Assembly (NCBI GenBank): GCA_002215675.1
Contig: NGFH01000009.1
Location: 124,001 to 188,000 of the forward strand
From: Bacteroidetes bacterium 2013_40CM_41_45
GTDB lineage: Bacteria > Bacteroidota > Bacteroidia > AKYH767-A > 2013-40CM-41-45
Length of the DNA stretch: 64,000 bases
Direction: 5' to 3'
Below, piece after piece: positions 29,119 through 37,442 of this stretch. The notes beneath the pieces were generated by a model. That model saw nothing but the letters and a program-made list of their open reading frames with translations. It searched no databases and was not told the DNA's origin. Made by a program: the position numbers and the translations under genes. Each line of letters starts with the position of its first letter. The first letter of the stretch is position 1.

Positions 29119-29136
29119 CCCATGCAGGGGTATTAA

Positions 29137-32100
29137 ATGAAAAAACAGGATATATATCATCCCAAAAATAAAATCCGCATTGTTACGGCTGCTTCGCTAT
29201 TTGACGGGCATGATGCTGCTATCAACATTATGCGCAGGATTATACAGGCAAGCGGGGCAGAAGTGATACATCTGGGTCATGACCGCAGCGTGCAGGATGT
29301 GGTAGATTGTGCCATACAGGAAGACGTGCAGGCAATAGCTATGACCAGCTACCAGGGCGGGCACATGGAATATTTTAAATACATGTACGACCTGCTGAAG
29401 GAAAGGGGATGCAGCCACATAAAAATTTTTGGTGGTGGTGGCGGAACTATTTTGCCAGAAGAAATAAAGGAACTGCATCGCTACGGCATTGCGAGAATTT
29501 ATCATCCCGATGACGGCCGCGCCATGGGCTTGCAGGGAATGATAAATGATATGCTGAGTCAATGCGATTTCCCCACAGGTATAAACCTGAACGGAGAAAT
29601 TGATGAGCTGACAAAGAAAAATCCAAAAGCAATTGCCAGAATAATTTCGGGAGCAGAGAATCATCACGCTGACTTCGAGAGACTTTTTCACACGACTGCT
29701 AAAAGTATAGAGGCTCAAACCTTAACCTCTCCCGTTCTGGGAATTACAGGTACCGGTGGTGCAGGAAAATCTTCATTGGTTGATGAGCTGGTGCGCAGAT
29801 TCCTGCTCGACTTCAAAAACAAAACCGCTGCTATTATTTCTGTTGACCCGTCAAAACGCAAAACAGGTGGGGCTTTACTGGGTGATCGCATCCGTATGAA
29901 TTCCATTTCTAATTCGCGCGTGTATATGCGCTCGCTTGCTACCAGGCAGAGCAACCTTGCCTTAAGCAAACATGTGAAAGATGCGGTGGATGTTTTGAAG
30001 GCAGCGAAATACGATTTAATCATTCTCGAAACTTCCGGTATCGGGCAAAGCGATACGGAAATTATTGAGCACTCTGATGTTTCCCTTTATGTGATGACGC
30101 CTGATTACGGTGCAGCATCGCAACTGGAAAAAATTGACATGCTCGATTTTGCCGACGTCATAGCACTTAACAAGTTTGACAAGCGCGGAGCTCTTGATGC
30201 ACTGCGTGATGTGAAGAAACAATACAAACGGAACCACAAATTATTCGACAAGAAGGATGAAGATATGCCTGTATTCGGAACGATTGCTTCGCAATTCAAC
30301 GACCCGGGAATGAATCGTCTTTATCGTGTGATAATTGACAAGCTGAATGAGAAGACCAATACAGGTCTTAAATCGTCTTTTCAGATTACAGCGGAGATGA
30401 GCGAGAAAATTTATATCATTCCACCTGCACGTATCCGATACCTGAGCGAAATTACCGAGACTATTCGTAATTATAATACGGAAGCGGATGAACAAAGTAG
30501 AATAGCAAACAAACTTTATGCTCTTCAATCAACAATTCAACAATTCAACAATTCAACAATTAAAGAAAAGGAAAAATTGGTTAAGAAAATTGAAGAACTT
30601 TATAAGGAAACAGAGGAACAGCTTTCATCACAGAATAAAAAACTTCTGAAAGACTGGAAGAAGAAAGTTCAGCATTACCATGATGAAGCTTTTGTTTATA
30701 AAGTGAGGGATAAGGATGTGAAAGTGAATACATATACAGAATCATTATCTCATACAAAAATTCCAAAAGTAGCCACTCCGCGTTATGAGGCATGGGGAGA
30801 AATTCTGAAATGGAATTTGCAGGAAAATTTCCCTGGAGAGTTCCCTTACACTGCGGGAGTATTTCCTTTCAAACGCGAAGGTGAAGACCCCACACGTATG
30901 TTTGCAGGAGAGGGCGGGCCGGAAAGAACAAACTGGAGATTTCACTATGTAAGTTATGAAATGCCTGCCCGCAGATTATCAACGGCTTTTGATTCGGTTA
31001 CCTTGTATGGGCATGACCCCGATTATCGTCCTGATATTTATGGAAAGATTGGCAACAGCGGAGTAAGCATCTGCTGCTTGGACGATGCAAAAAAACTATA
31101 CAGTGGTTTTAATCTTGCCGACCCTAAGACATCGGTATCCATGACCATCAATGGTCCTGCACCTGTTCTCACTGCATTTTTTATGAATGCAGCTATCGAC
31201 CAACAATGCGAACTCTATATTAAAGAGCATGGGCTGGGAACGGAAGTGAAAAAGAAAATTGAAAACATTTTCAAAGAGAAAGGAACAAAACGCCCTGCAT
31301 ACCAGGGAGAATTGCCGAAAGGAAATGACGGTCTTGGATTAATGCTTCTGGGAATCACGGGTGACCAGGTTTTACCAGAAGACATTTACAAAAAAATAAA
31401 AGAGCAGACTCTTCATGGGGTGCGTGGCACCGTGCAGGCAGATATTTTGAAGGAGGACCAGGCGCAGAACACTTGCATCTTCTCTACAGAGTTTGCGCTG
31501 CGGCTTATGGGTGATGTGCAGGATTATTTCATTCAGCACCGTATCAGGAATTTTTATTCTGTTTCCATCAGCGGATATCACATTGCAGAAGCTGGTGCCA
31601 ACCCTATTACCCAGCTTGCTCTTACACTATCCAACGGATTCACATATGTTGAATATTATCTCTCCCGCGGAATGGATATCAACAAATTCGCTCCGAATCT
31701 TTCTTTCTTTTTCTCTAATGGTATTGATGCAGAATATGCAGTCATTGGCAGAGTAGCGCGAAAAATCTGGGCGAAGGCCATGAAGCTGAAATATGGTGCT
31801 GACGAACGTTCGCAGATGTTGAAGTATCACATCCAGACATCGGGACGTTCATTGCATGCCCAGGAAATTGATTTCAATGATATCCGTACAACACTGCAGG
31901 CGCTGTATGCCATTTACGACAACTGCAATTCACTGCACACAAACGCTTATGATGAAGCCATCACTACACCCACAGAAGAAAGTGTACGAAGGGCGATGGC
32001 GATTCAGCTCATCATTAACCGTGAGCTTGGTTTGGCTAAGAATGAAAATCCAATGCAGGGTTCATTCATCATTGAAGAGCTGACTGACCTTGTTGAAGAA

Positions 32101-32523
32101 GCTGTGCTTGCAGAGTTTGACCGCATCAATGAGAGGGGAGGAGTACTTGGCGCGATGGAAACAATGTACCAGCGTGGAAAAATTCAGGAGGAAAGTTTGT
32201 ATTACGAAACAATGAAACACACGGGAGAATATCCCATTATCGGAGTGAATACATTTTTATCGAGTAAGGGCTCGCCAACTATTCTTCCCAAAGAAGTGAT
32301 TCGCGCAACAAAAGAAGAAAAGGAATATCAAATCTCTATGCTTGCAGAATTGCAAAAGAGCAATGCAGATAAAAAAGAGAAAATGTTGAAACGATTACAG
32401 AATGCTGCCATACAAAACGAAAATATGTTTGAACAACTGATGGAGGCAACCAAGTATTGTTCACTCGGACAAATCACCAATGCGCTTTTTGAAGTAGGCG
32501 GACAGTACAGGAGAAGTATGTAG
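29137..32523 (+). CDS. icmF: Fused B12-dependent acyl-CoA mutase with G-protein chaperone (IcmF type)
   Basis: 1128 residues. Domain order is B12-binding (about 10-150), MeaB-like GTPase (about 190-450), linker, then mutase TIM barrel (about 540-1100). This is the IcmF order, not the MutA/MutB order. The axial cobalamin histidine is H25 in FDGHDAA, and the P-loop is GTGGAGKSS with K211. In the substrate pocket, [14 protein letters not shown] replaces the tyrosine-containing loop of methylmalonyl-CoA mutase, which points to isobutyryl-CoA/n-butyryl-CoA (or pivalyl-CoA) isomerisation. The GTPase loads and protects the adenosylcobalamin. An octamer tract encodes residues about 465-475 in the interdomain linker ([12 protein letters not shown]). 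Confidence 0.93.
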   Translation: MKKQDIYHPKNKIRIVTAASLFDGHDAAINIMRRIIQASGAEVIHLGHDRSVQDVVDCAIQEDVQAIAMTSYQGGHMEYFKYMYDLLKERGCSHIKIFGGGGGTILPEEIKELHRYGIARIYHPDDGRAMGLQGMINDMLSQCDFPTGINLNGEIDELTKKNPKAIARIISGAENHHADFERLFHTTAKSIEAQTLTSPVLGITGTGGAGKSSLVDELVRRFLLDFKNKTAAIISVDPSKRKTGGALLGDRIRMNSISNSRVYMRSLATRQSNLALSKHVKDAVDVLKAAKYDLIILETSGIGQSDTEIIEHSDVSLYVMTPDYGAASQLEKIDMLDFADVIALNKFDKRGALDALRDVKKQYKRNHKLFDKKDEDMPVFGTIASQFNDPGMNRLYRVIIDKLNEKTNTGLKSSFQITAEMSEKIYIIPPARIRYLSEITETIRNYNTEADEQSRIANKLYALQSTIQQFNNSTIKEKEKLVKKIEELYKETEEQLSSQNKKLLKDWKKKVQHYHDEAFVYKVRDKDVKVNTYTESLSHTKIPKVATPRYEAWGEILKWNLQENFPGEFPYTAGVFPFKREGEDPTRMFAGEGGPERTNWRFHYVSYEMPARRLSTAFDSVTLYGHDPDYRPDIYGKIGNSGVSICCLDDAKKLYSGFNLADPKTSVSMTINGPAPVLTAFFMNAAIDQQCELYIKEHGLGTEVKKKIENIFKEKGTKRPAYQGELPKGNDGLGLMLLGITGDQVLPEDIYKKIKEQTLHGVRGTVQADILKEDQAQNTCIFSTEFALRLMGDVQDYFIQHRIRNFYSVSISGYHIAEAGANPITQLALTLSNGFTYVEYYLSRGMDINKFAPNLSFFFSNGIDAEYAVIGRVARKIWAKAMKLKYGADERSQMLKYHIQTSGRSLHAQEIDFNDIRTTLQALYAIYDNCNSLHTNAYDEAITTPTEESVRRAMAIQLIINRELGLAKNENPMQGSFIIEELTDLVEEAVLAEFDRINERGGVLGAMETMYQRGKIQEESLYYETMKHTGEYPIIGVNTFLSSKGSPTILPKEVIRATKEEKEYQISMLAELQKSNADKKEKMLKRLQNAAIQNENMFEQLMEATKYCSLGQITNALFEVGGQYRRSM
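30531..30561 (+). repeat. Octamer tract inside icmF (AACAATTC x3.9)
   Basis: Four near-complete head-to-tail copies of AACAATTC. They encode a polar, Gln/Asn-rich stretch in the linker between the GTPase and mutase domains. Confidence 0.75.
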
Positions 32524-32566
32524 CGGGGAAAAAGGCTTAAACTATTATCCCCACTCTCCGAATAAT

Positions 32567-33100
32567 TTAATAATAGAAAATATTTCCGTTCGGAAACACA
32601 CTAAGTGTACTTGCATTGATATTTCCGCATGGATTTGACACGACGGTCGAGTTCAGCGTGTCTATAGTCATGGTTTGATTTCCCCCTACGTCAACCATAT
32701 CATTGAAACCAAAACTCAGATTCCCGTTGCTTTGTAAGTCATATTGGATTTGCATGGATTCACTGACCAGGCTTTGAACTTTGACAATGATAATGCACTC
32801 ACCCGATGCACCACATAGATGGCTATTATATGTTACTTTCTGCTGGCTGATGCTGAAAATTGCTACTGTCTGATTAAAATGCGGGCTTGAGAAATTATTA
32901 TCGACCAGGTTAGCAGATTTTGTTCCGAGTTCAGCATAGGTTGAACTGCAAATAATACACGTACCGTCATCTTCATCGGCAGCGCTGTTATAATTTATCG
33001 CAGCAGGATTAGTGCACCCTTTTTCCTTGCAGCCGTTAATTAAAACCGCACCCATGAAGCAAACTACTGCTACAAGGAAATTATAAACTATCGCTTTCAT
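32567..33100 (-). CDS. Cysteine-containing lipoprotein, function unknown
   Basis: 177 residues. The signal peptide ends in a lipobox (LINGC; lipidated Cys 24). Directly after it is GCTNPAAINYNSAADEDDG followed by TC, the short Asp-rich CTxPxAxNYNxxAxxDDGxC module common in Bacteroidota surface proteins and possibly calcium-binding. A beta-rich domain follows (VAIFSISQQKVTYNSHLCG, IIIVKVQSL). It is the last gene of an operon with an outer-membrane barrel protein (21-bp gap) and a dihaem peroxidase, so it may act with them at the cell surface. No enzymatic motif is visible. Confidence 0.8.
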   Translation of the reverse strand: MKAIVYNFLVAVVCFMGAVLINGCKEKGCTNPAAINYNSAADEDDGTCIICSSTYAELGTKSANLVDNNFSSPHFNQTVAIFSISQQKVTYNSHLCGASGECIIIVKVQSLVSESMQIQYDLQSNGNLSFGFNDMVDVGGNQTMTIDTLNSTVVSNPCGNINASTLSVFPNGNIFYY

Positions 33101-33121
33101 GAATTATTAAATACGAATCGG

Positions 33122-33841
33122 CTAAAATTTTAATAGCAGGAAAATGGCTACAGGAACAGAAAAAGTAAAGCTTGATGTTTCCGTTTCAAGATTTGTATTT
33201 GTGGTAGTTACAATTGTTGTATTGTTAAAATCGTTAGTAACCGTTTCTGTAATCAGCACATTTAGTTTTTGAGTTGCATCTGCATAGTAGTAGGTCGTTT
33301 CCGTTCCTATAAGAACACGGTCAGAAATGTGAAAGCTGAGAGTAAATTGCGCGCCAAATCCCTTACTGGTAGTTTTGCTGGTGCTCGTAGTTGCACTTGA
33401 ATCGATACCGTTTCCAAAATTGGTTACAGATGTGGAAAACGTTTTATCTACCTTGTGCTCAGCGGTATAATCTAGACCATACCCCGCTTCGAATTTTTTT
33501 CCAAACATGACAGTTTGTCCAACACCAACGCGGTAATTTAAATCAGAAATCTTTGATTCATGGTTAGCCGGTGTATTCTTATCAAGAATCCTTTTATAAT
33601 CATAACCGATTCCCATGTGAAGATTCCATCCGCCTTTCACCGTGCTTATGGTATAAGTTAATAAATAGGGATTGGTTATGGGAGCATTATTATTATTCAG
33701 ATTAATAATCTGCTTTAGCAATTGATTAATCTGAACCCCACCATAATGATTAAATTTTTCGGGTTTGTCAACCGGGGTTTGCGCTGTCGTAAAAAATGCA
33801 ATGGCAGACAGCATTGCCCCACAAAATAATTTTAATCGCAT
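33122..33841 (-). CDS. Putative outer-membrane beta-barrel protein
   Basis: 239 residues. The signal peptide ends near TTAQ (residue 21). Alternating-residue strands typical of an outer-membrane barrel run to the C-terminus: WNLHMGIGYDYKRIL, YRVGVGQTVMFG, FEAGYGLDYTAEHK, FGAQFTLSFHI, LIGTETTYYYAD, SFTFSVPVAIFLLLKF. About eight to ten strands are likely. No specific family is recognised. It lies 6 bp downstream of the dihaem peroxidase gene and 21 bp upstream of the lipoprotein gene, so the three are almost certainly co-transcribed. Confidence 0.8.
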   Translation of the reverse strand: MRLKLFCGAMLSAIAFFTTAQTPVDKPEKFNHYGGVQINQLLKQIINLNNNNAPITNPYLLTYTISTVKGGWNLHMGIGYDYKRILDKNTPANHESKISDLNYRVGVGQTVMFGKKFEAGYGLDYTAEHKVDKTFSTSVTNFGNGIDSSATTSTSKTTSKGFGAQFTLSFHISDRVLIGTETTYYYADATQKLNVLITETVTNDFNNTTIVTTTNTNLETETSSFTFSVPVAIFLLLKF

Positions 33842-33847
33842 ATGGGT

Positions 33848-34933
33848 TTAACGGACCTTAAATGGAGAGGAAAACTTCGGGTCTGTAATCATAGAATAAT
33901 CGGTGAACGTGTTCAGGAAAGCTACGATGGCTACTTTTTCCTGGCTCGAAATATTCATGGCAATCGGAGTGTTTTCCGGCGTCTTAAGACGGCTATCCAA
34001 ATTCGGATGATTGGCTATTCCATGACTGTAATGCTCCAGAACCTCATCAAGTGTGGCAAAGCGCCCGTCATGCATGTAAGGAGCAGTAAGCGCCACATTA
34101 CGCAAGCTTGGAATTCTGAATTTTCCGTTGTCAGCAGGGTTACCTGTAATTAACCCAACTCCATTATCAGAATAATTAACATCTAAACCAATATTGATGA
34201 AACTGCTGTCAGTTGGATAACCAAAAAAAGATTGCTCTACATGATGACAACCGTTGCAATTATATTTGTTGCTGAATAAATCCTTTCCCTGTTGTTCAAT
34301 GGCAGACAGCGATGCTTGTCCCATCATATATCTGTCAAATCGTGTCTTATTTGAAAAAATACTACTCGTAAAAGCAGCCAATGCGGTTGAAACTTCATCT
34401 TTGGTTATTTCTGTGCTTCCATATGCTTCCTGGAACAAATTATCATAGTAGGGGAGTCCTTTCAAACGTTCAACAAGCGCATTCAAGTCACTCATGCCCA
34501 TCTCAATATGGTTTGCAATCGGCATCAAAACCATAGCAGGAAGAAACTGTGCTCGTCCATCCCAGAATAAATTAGCAGGTCCGAAAAAAGGTCCTCCCAT
34601 AGGAATATTTTGTATCGGAAGTGTATTGCGAAGTGCAAGATGATTTTCAAATCCGCGGCTGAAAGCCACATTGTCTGAAAATGCAAGCGCCTGTTTGTGG
34701 CAACTGCCGCAAGCAACAGCATTGTTAACTGATAAATGTGCGTCATAAAATAATACCCTTCCCAGTGTTGCTACTTCATTGGGGAACTGGCCCGAATAAT
34801 TATAAGCTATTGCCGGAAGGTCAAGATAAGCAGTTGTGGGTTTAATGGAAGCCGAATCTTCCTTTTTGCACGAAATAAAATTGCCAACCACTGCTGTCGT
34901 TACCACAGCTATAATTAAAAGCTTAGTTTTCAT
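33848..34933 (-). CDS. Dihaem cytochrome c peroxidase / MauG-family lipoprotein
   Basis: 361 residues. The signal peptide has a lipobox (FISC; lipidated Cys 22). Two c-type haem sites are present: CGSCH near residue 75, within ACGSCHKQALAFSDN, and CNGCH near 230, within KYNCNGCHHVEQSFFG. The family motifs LRNTLPIQN, GPANLFWDGRA and the C-terminal RIPSLRNVALTAPYMHDGRF are all present. Members reduce hydrogen peroxide (CCP) or oxidise protein side chains (MauG/MbnH). In Bacteroidota this class often sits with a small partner protein, as here. It is the first gene of a three-gene operon; the promoter is not obvious. Confidence 0.92.
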   Translation of the reverse strand: MKTKLLIIAVVTTAVVGNFISCKKEDSASIKPTTAYLDLPAIAYNYSGQFPNEVATLGRVLFYDAHLSVNNAVACGSCHKQALAFSDNVAFSRGFENHLALRNTLPIQNIPMGGPFFGPANLFWDGRAQFLPAMVLMPIANHIEMGMSDLNALVERLKGLPYYDNLFQEAYGSTEITKDEVSTALAAFTSSIFSNKTRFDRYMMGQASLSAIEQQGKDLFSNKYNCNGCHHVEQSFFGYPTDSSFINIGLDVNYSDNGVGLITGNPADNGKFRIPSLRNVALTAPYMHDGRFATLDEVLEHYSHGIANHPNLDSRLKTPENTPIAMNISSQEKVAIVAFLNTFTDYSMITDPKFSSPFKVR

Positions 34934-35106
34934 AGTGTCAGGATTTTATATTCTTACACCAAAGATAGAGTAATTATTTAAATAAGCAAGCTGTAAATTG
35001 ATGTATAACTAACAGGGATGTGTGAGCGATATTATCATGAAGGCGAAAAATATTTAGTTCGGATAACCCGGACAGCATAAAAAATATAAATAGTTTTACT
35101 CCCTTT

Positions 35107-36312
35107 ATGACATTCCACGACTTTAGTCTTTGTACTCCGTTGCTTGACGGGCTCGATTCCATGGGCTTCGAAGAAGCAACTCCCATCCAGGAAAAGGTAA
35201 TTCCTTTGGTTCTGAATGGAACTGATGTAATTGCATGTGCGCAAACCGGCACCGGGAAAACAGCGGCATACCTCCTTCCCATACTTGACCGTATATCGCG
35301 GAATTCTATTCCGCACACCGCTGCATTGATTATTGCACCTACACGCGAGCTCGCCCAACAGATTGACCAAGCGCTGCAGGGCTTTGCATATTTTACTCAT
35401 GCCAGCTCCATTGCCGTGTATGGCGGCAGCAGCGGAATTTTATTTGAACAGGAAAAAAAATCTCTTACCGACGGTGCCTCAGTAATTATTGCAACTCCGG
35501 GGCGGTTGCTGAGTCATCTTAACCTTGGCTATGTAAAATTTGCTATGCTTGATTTTCTTGTGCTTGATGAAGCAGACAAAATGCTCGACATGGGTTTTTA
35601 TGACGACATCATGCGCATCATAACATATCTTCCAAAGAAAAGACAGAACCTGTGTTTCAGCGCTACGATGCCTCCGCGGATGCGTGAATTGGCAAAACGT
35701 ATCACCCATAATGCTTCTGAAATAAACATTGCGTTGAGCAAACCGGCAGCAGGAGTAGCACAGGAAGCATTCCTGGTTTATGAAAACCAAAAAATACCGC
35801 TTCTCATCAAGTTGCTTAAGGAAAAAAAATTTCCCAGCGTGCTCATCTTTGCTTCAACAAAATCGGGAGTGAAAGACCTGGAACGTGAATTAATACGCGC
35901 CAAACTTTCTGCACACGCTATCAGCAGCGACCTTTCGCAGGAAGAACGCGAGCATGCATTGCTATCGTTCCGCAACGGAACAACGAAAAACCTTGTCGCC
36001 ACCGATATTCTTTCACGGGGAATTGACATTGACAATATTAGCTTAGTTGTAAATTATGATGTTCCTCATGATGCCGAAGATTATGTTCATCGTGTGGGAC
36101 GCACCGCCAGGGCTGAATCAACCGGACTTGCTATAACGCTGGTAAATGAAAAAGACCAGCAGCGCTTTGCTAAAATTGAAAAGCTTATTGAAAAGCAAGT
36201 GACCAAAGCTGAATTGCCACCCGAAATAGGTAAAGGCCCTGCCTGGGAACCAGACAAAAAGCACCATTACTCGCATCCTAAAAAGAATTTCAGTAGGAAG
36301 AAAAGAAGGTAA
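35107..36312 (+). CDS. DEAD-box ATP-dependent RNA helicase (RhlE-like)
   Basis: 401 residues. The full set of DEAD-box motifs is present in order: Q-motif (GFEEATPIQEKVIP), motif I AQTGTGKT near residue 45, Ia PTRELA, Ib TPGRLL, II DEAD near 157, III SAT, IV LIFASTKSG, V ATDILSRGID and VI HRVGRTAR. The short basic C-terminus (HPKKNFSRKKRR) probably binds RNA. The protein unwinds RNA duplexes in ribosome assembly, mRNA decay or cold adaptation. It is followed by a 146-bp intergenic stretch with heptamer repeats and then tRNA-Pro. Confidence 0.96.
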   Translation: MTFHDFSLCTPLLDGLDSMGFEEATPIQEKVIPLVLNGTDVIACAQTGTGKTAAYLLPILDRISRNSIPHTAALIIAPTRELAQQIDQALQGFAYFTHASSIAVYGGSSGILFEQEKKSLTDGASVIIATPGRLLSHLNLGYVKFAMLDFLVLDEADKMLDMGFYDDIMRIITYLPKKRQNLCFSATMPPRMRELAKRITHNASEINIALSKPAAGVAQEAFLVYENQKIPLLIKLLKEKKFPSVLIFASTKSGVKDLERELIRAKLSAHAISSDLSQEEREHALLSFRNGTTKNLVATDILSRGIDIDNISLVVNYDVPHDAEDYVHRVGRTARAESTGLAITLVNEKDQQRFAKIEKLIEKQVTKAELPPEIGKGPAWEPDKKHHYSHPKKNFSRKKRR

Positions 36313-36405
36313 TGGATTGCTATGAAAAGTTCTTTGTTAATTTATTTTCAGAAAACAATTTTCTAAACTATGTTTGCACACAAATTTCCATTCATATTTT
36401 TGGTT

Positions 36406-36454
36406 AACCAATAACTTATAACCAATAGCTTATAACATATAATTTGTAACTTAT
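36406..36454 (+). repeat. Degenerate heptamer array before tRNA-Pro
   Basis: Seven consecutive 7-mers: AACCAAT, AACTTAT, AACCAAT, AGCTTAT, AACATAT, AATTTGT, AACTTAT, close to a consensus AACnnAT. The first two units (14 nt) are repeated with one change. The array ends 4 bp before the tRNA. Confidence 0.75.
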
Positions 36455-36458
36455 TATT

Positions 36459-36532
36459 CGGGGTGTAGCGTAGCCTGGTAGCGCGTCAGCATGGGGTGCT
36501 GGAGGCCGTGGGTTCGAATCCCGCCACCCCGA
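36459..36532 (+). tRNA. tRNA-Pro (anticodon GGG)
   Basis: 74 nt. Acceptor stem CGGGGTG/CACCCCG, D-arm GCGTAGCCTGGTAGCGC, anticodon stem TCAGC/GCTGG with loop ATGGGGT (anticodon GGG at positions 34-36), T-arm GTGGG-TTCGAAT-CCCGC and discriminator A. CCA is not encoded. Its last 20 nt plus one following base are duplicated exactly at 36869-36889. Confidence 0.97.
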
Positions 36533-36533
36533 C
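36513..36533 (+). repeat. Direct repeat copy 1 (attL-like), within tRNA-Pro 3' end
   Basis: A 21-nt sequence starting in the T-loop (TTCGAATCCCGCC) and running one base past the discriminator. It is identical to 36869-36889. The pair brackets the GIY-YIG gene, as expected for the attachment site of an integrated element. Confidence 0.85.
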
Positions 36534-36549
36534 TCTTTCTCTACCGTGA

Positions 36550-36795
36550 ATGTATTTTGTTTACATTCTTTATTCAAAAAAATTTGATTCCTTTTACACA
36601 GGACAAACTAACAATTTGAACGAACGGTTAACGCGGCATAATGACAGGAGAGAAAAATCTACCGCGCGGTATGCCCCATGGATATTGGTGTGGAGTCGTG
36701 AGAAACCAAATCGTGTTGAAGCCATGGAGTTGGAAAGGAAACTTAAAAACCTATCAAGAAAAAGGCTTGAGCAATTTATACTTAAGTATTTCTGA
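36550..36795 (+). CDS. Small GIY-YIG nuclease (UPF0213-like)
   Basis: 81 residues, a stand-alone GIY-YIG domain with no extra DNA-binding module. The motif pair is divergent: VYIL at residues 4-7 stands for GIY, and YTG at 16-18 for YIG. The catalytic arginine is R26 in NLNERLTRH, and the metal-binding glutamate is probably E57 or E60 in EAMELERKLKN. The protein is expected to nick or cleave DNA. It starts 18 nt after tRNA-Pro, on the same strand, and is followed by two long hairpins and a perfect copy of the tRNA 3' end. It therefore looks like the single gene of a tRNA-targeted element rather than a host repair gene. Confidence 0.93.
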   Translation: MYFVYILYSKKFDSFYTGQTNNLNERLTRHNDRREKSTARYAPWILVWSREKPNRVEAMELERKLKNLSRKRLEQFILKYF

Positions 36796-36804
36796 GATCG
36801 TGGG

Positions 36805-36874
36805 TCGAGACGATCCTGACGATTCCGTCAGGATGTCTTCGATGCTGACTTGCAAAGCAACGTCAGCATTCGAA
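36805..36874. repeat. Two tandem long hairpins closing the GIY-YIG element
   Basis: Hairpin 1: TCGAGAC-g-ATCCTGACG (36805-36821), loop ATTC, CGTCAGGAT-GTCtTCGA (36826-36842). Hairpin 2: TTCGATGCTGAC (36838-36849), inner stem TTGC-AAA-GCAA, then GTCAGCATtCGAA (36862-36874). The 3' arm of hairpin 2 runs into the TTCGAA of the duplicated tRNA end. The stretch before hairpin 1 (CGTGGGTCGAG) resembles the tRNA T-arm. Confidence 0.8.
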
Positions 36875-36889
36875 TCCCGCCACCCCGAC
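36869..36889 (+). repeat. Direct repeat copy 2 (attR-like), duplicated tRNA-Pro 3' end
   Basis: Exact 21-nt copy of 36513-36533, with no tRNA body upstream of it. Copies start 356 bp apart, so the putative element is about 356 bp long. The stop codon of the minus-strand gene at 36894 begins just beyond it. Confidence 0.85.
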
Positions 36890-36893
36890 AAAA

Positions 36894-37340
36894 TCACTTA
36901 ACATGAAATTCTATTGACGGATAACTTGTCTGCTGTCCTTCCGCAGTTATAATGCGTATGCCTTCAAAAGAAAATTTATCGCCCGCCTGAAGTCCTTTTA
37001 GCTGGTCTTTTATTTCGGAAGAAAACTCTGTTCCGTTGTTTTCAAGCTGAGCCGATTCCCCGCTAGTCTTGATAATGGTACATTTAAACTTCAGAGTAAT
37101 ATTCTTTGCTTCCTTCCCGTCAGACATTATTTTAACATTCTTCACCATGGCAAGTTCCTTGGCGCTAATGAGGGTATCCTCGGGATTTTTCCCCGCAAAA
37201 GACAAATAAAAACTCTTAGGGTTTTTAAGAGAAAGCGTTCTTACGTTGGCTGAACCGGCGCCTTTTTTGGTTTTACATGCTGAAACAGCAAGAAGGGCTG
37301 CTGTAAATATAAGCAGCAGATAGGAAGATTTTATGCGCAT
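36894..37340 (-). CDS. Lipoprotein with GldM C-terminal-like domain
   Basis: 148 residues. The signal peptide has a lipobox (AVSAC; lipidated Cys 22), followed by a lysine-rich linker. The rest resembles the last domain of GldM/PorM, the T9SS motor shaft protein. It starts FYLSFAGK...DTLISAKELA and ends LKGLQAGDKFSFEGIRII...SYPSIEFHV, matching the GldM pattern of a glycine-K-hydrophobic-F-I-A/I turn followed by P-x-I-x-F. It lacks the membrane helix and the long periplasmic body of GldM, so it is a stand-alone relative. It may interact with the secretion or gliding machinery; this is inference from similarity recalled by eye. Confidence 0.7.
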   Translation of the reverse strand: MRIKSSYLLLIFTAALLAVSACKTKKGAGSANVRTLSLKNPKSFYLSFAGKNPEDTLISAKELAMVKNVKIMSDGKEAKNITLKFKCTIIKTSGESAQLENNGTEFSSEIKDQLKGLQAGDKFSFEGIRIITAEGQQTSYPSIEFHVK

Positions 37341-37442
37341 TGTATTAATTCATTCTGATTTTTTGCAGGCGTAAAAATAGACAGTAAAACGACATTTCAA
37401 ACCATAATGTAAATTCTTTCTGCACAAACCCGCTTAAACTTT

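Larger units (their letters stand above)
28685..29136. other. 452-bp structured intergenic region upstream of the IcmF gene
   Basis: No long gene. From left to right it holds a terminator-like hairpin (28717-28748) and three segments able to form competing stems: CTGCGG 28831-28836, CCGCAG 28859-28864, CTGCAGGG 28875-28882. A 16-codon open frame follows (28950-29000, starting MANVEPPLQGC), whose last codons form the left arm of a 13-bp hairpin (28988-29000 with 29026-29038). A TATCTTTG -7 element lies at 29111. It could encode a small RNA or a leader-peptide attenuator. I recognise no Rfam family, and no cobalamin-riboswitch box is seen. Confidence 0.4.
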
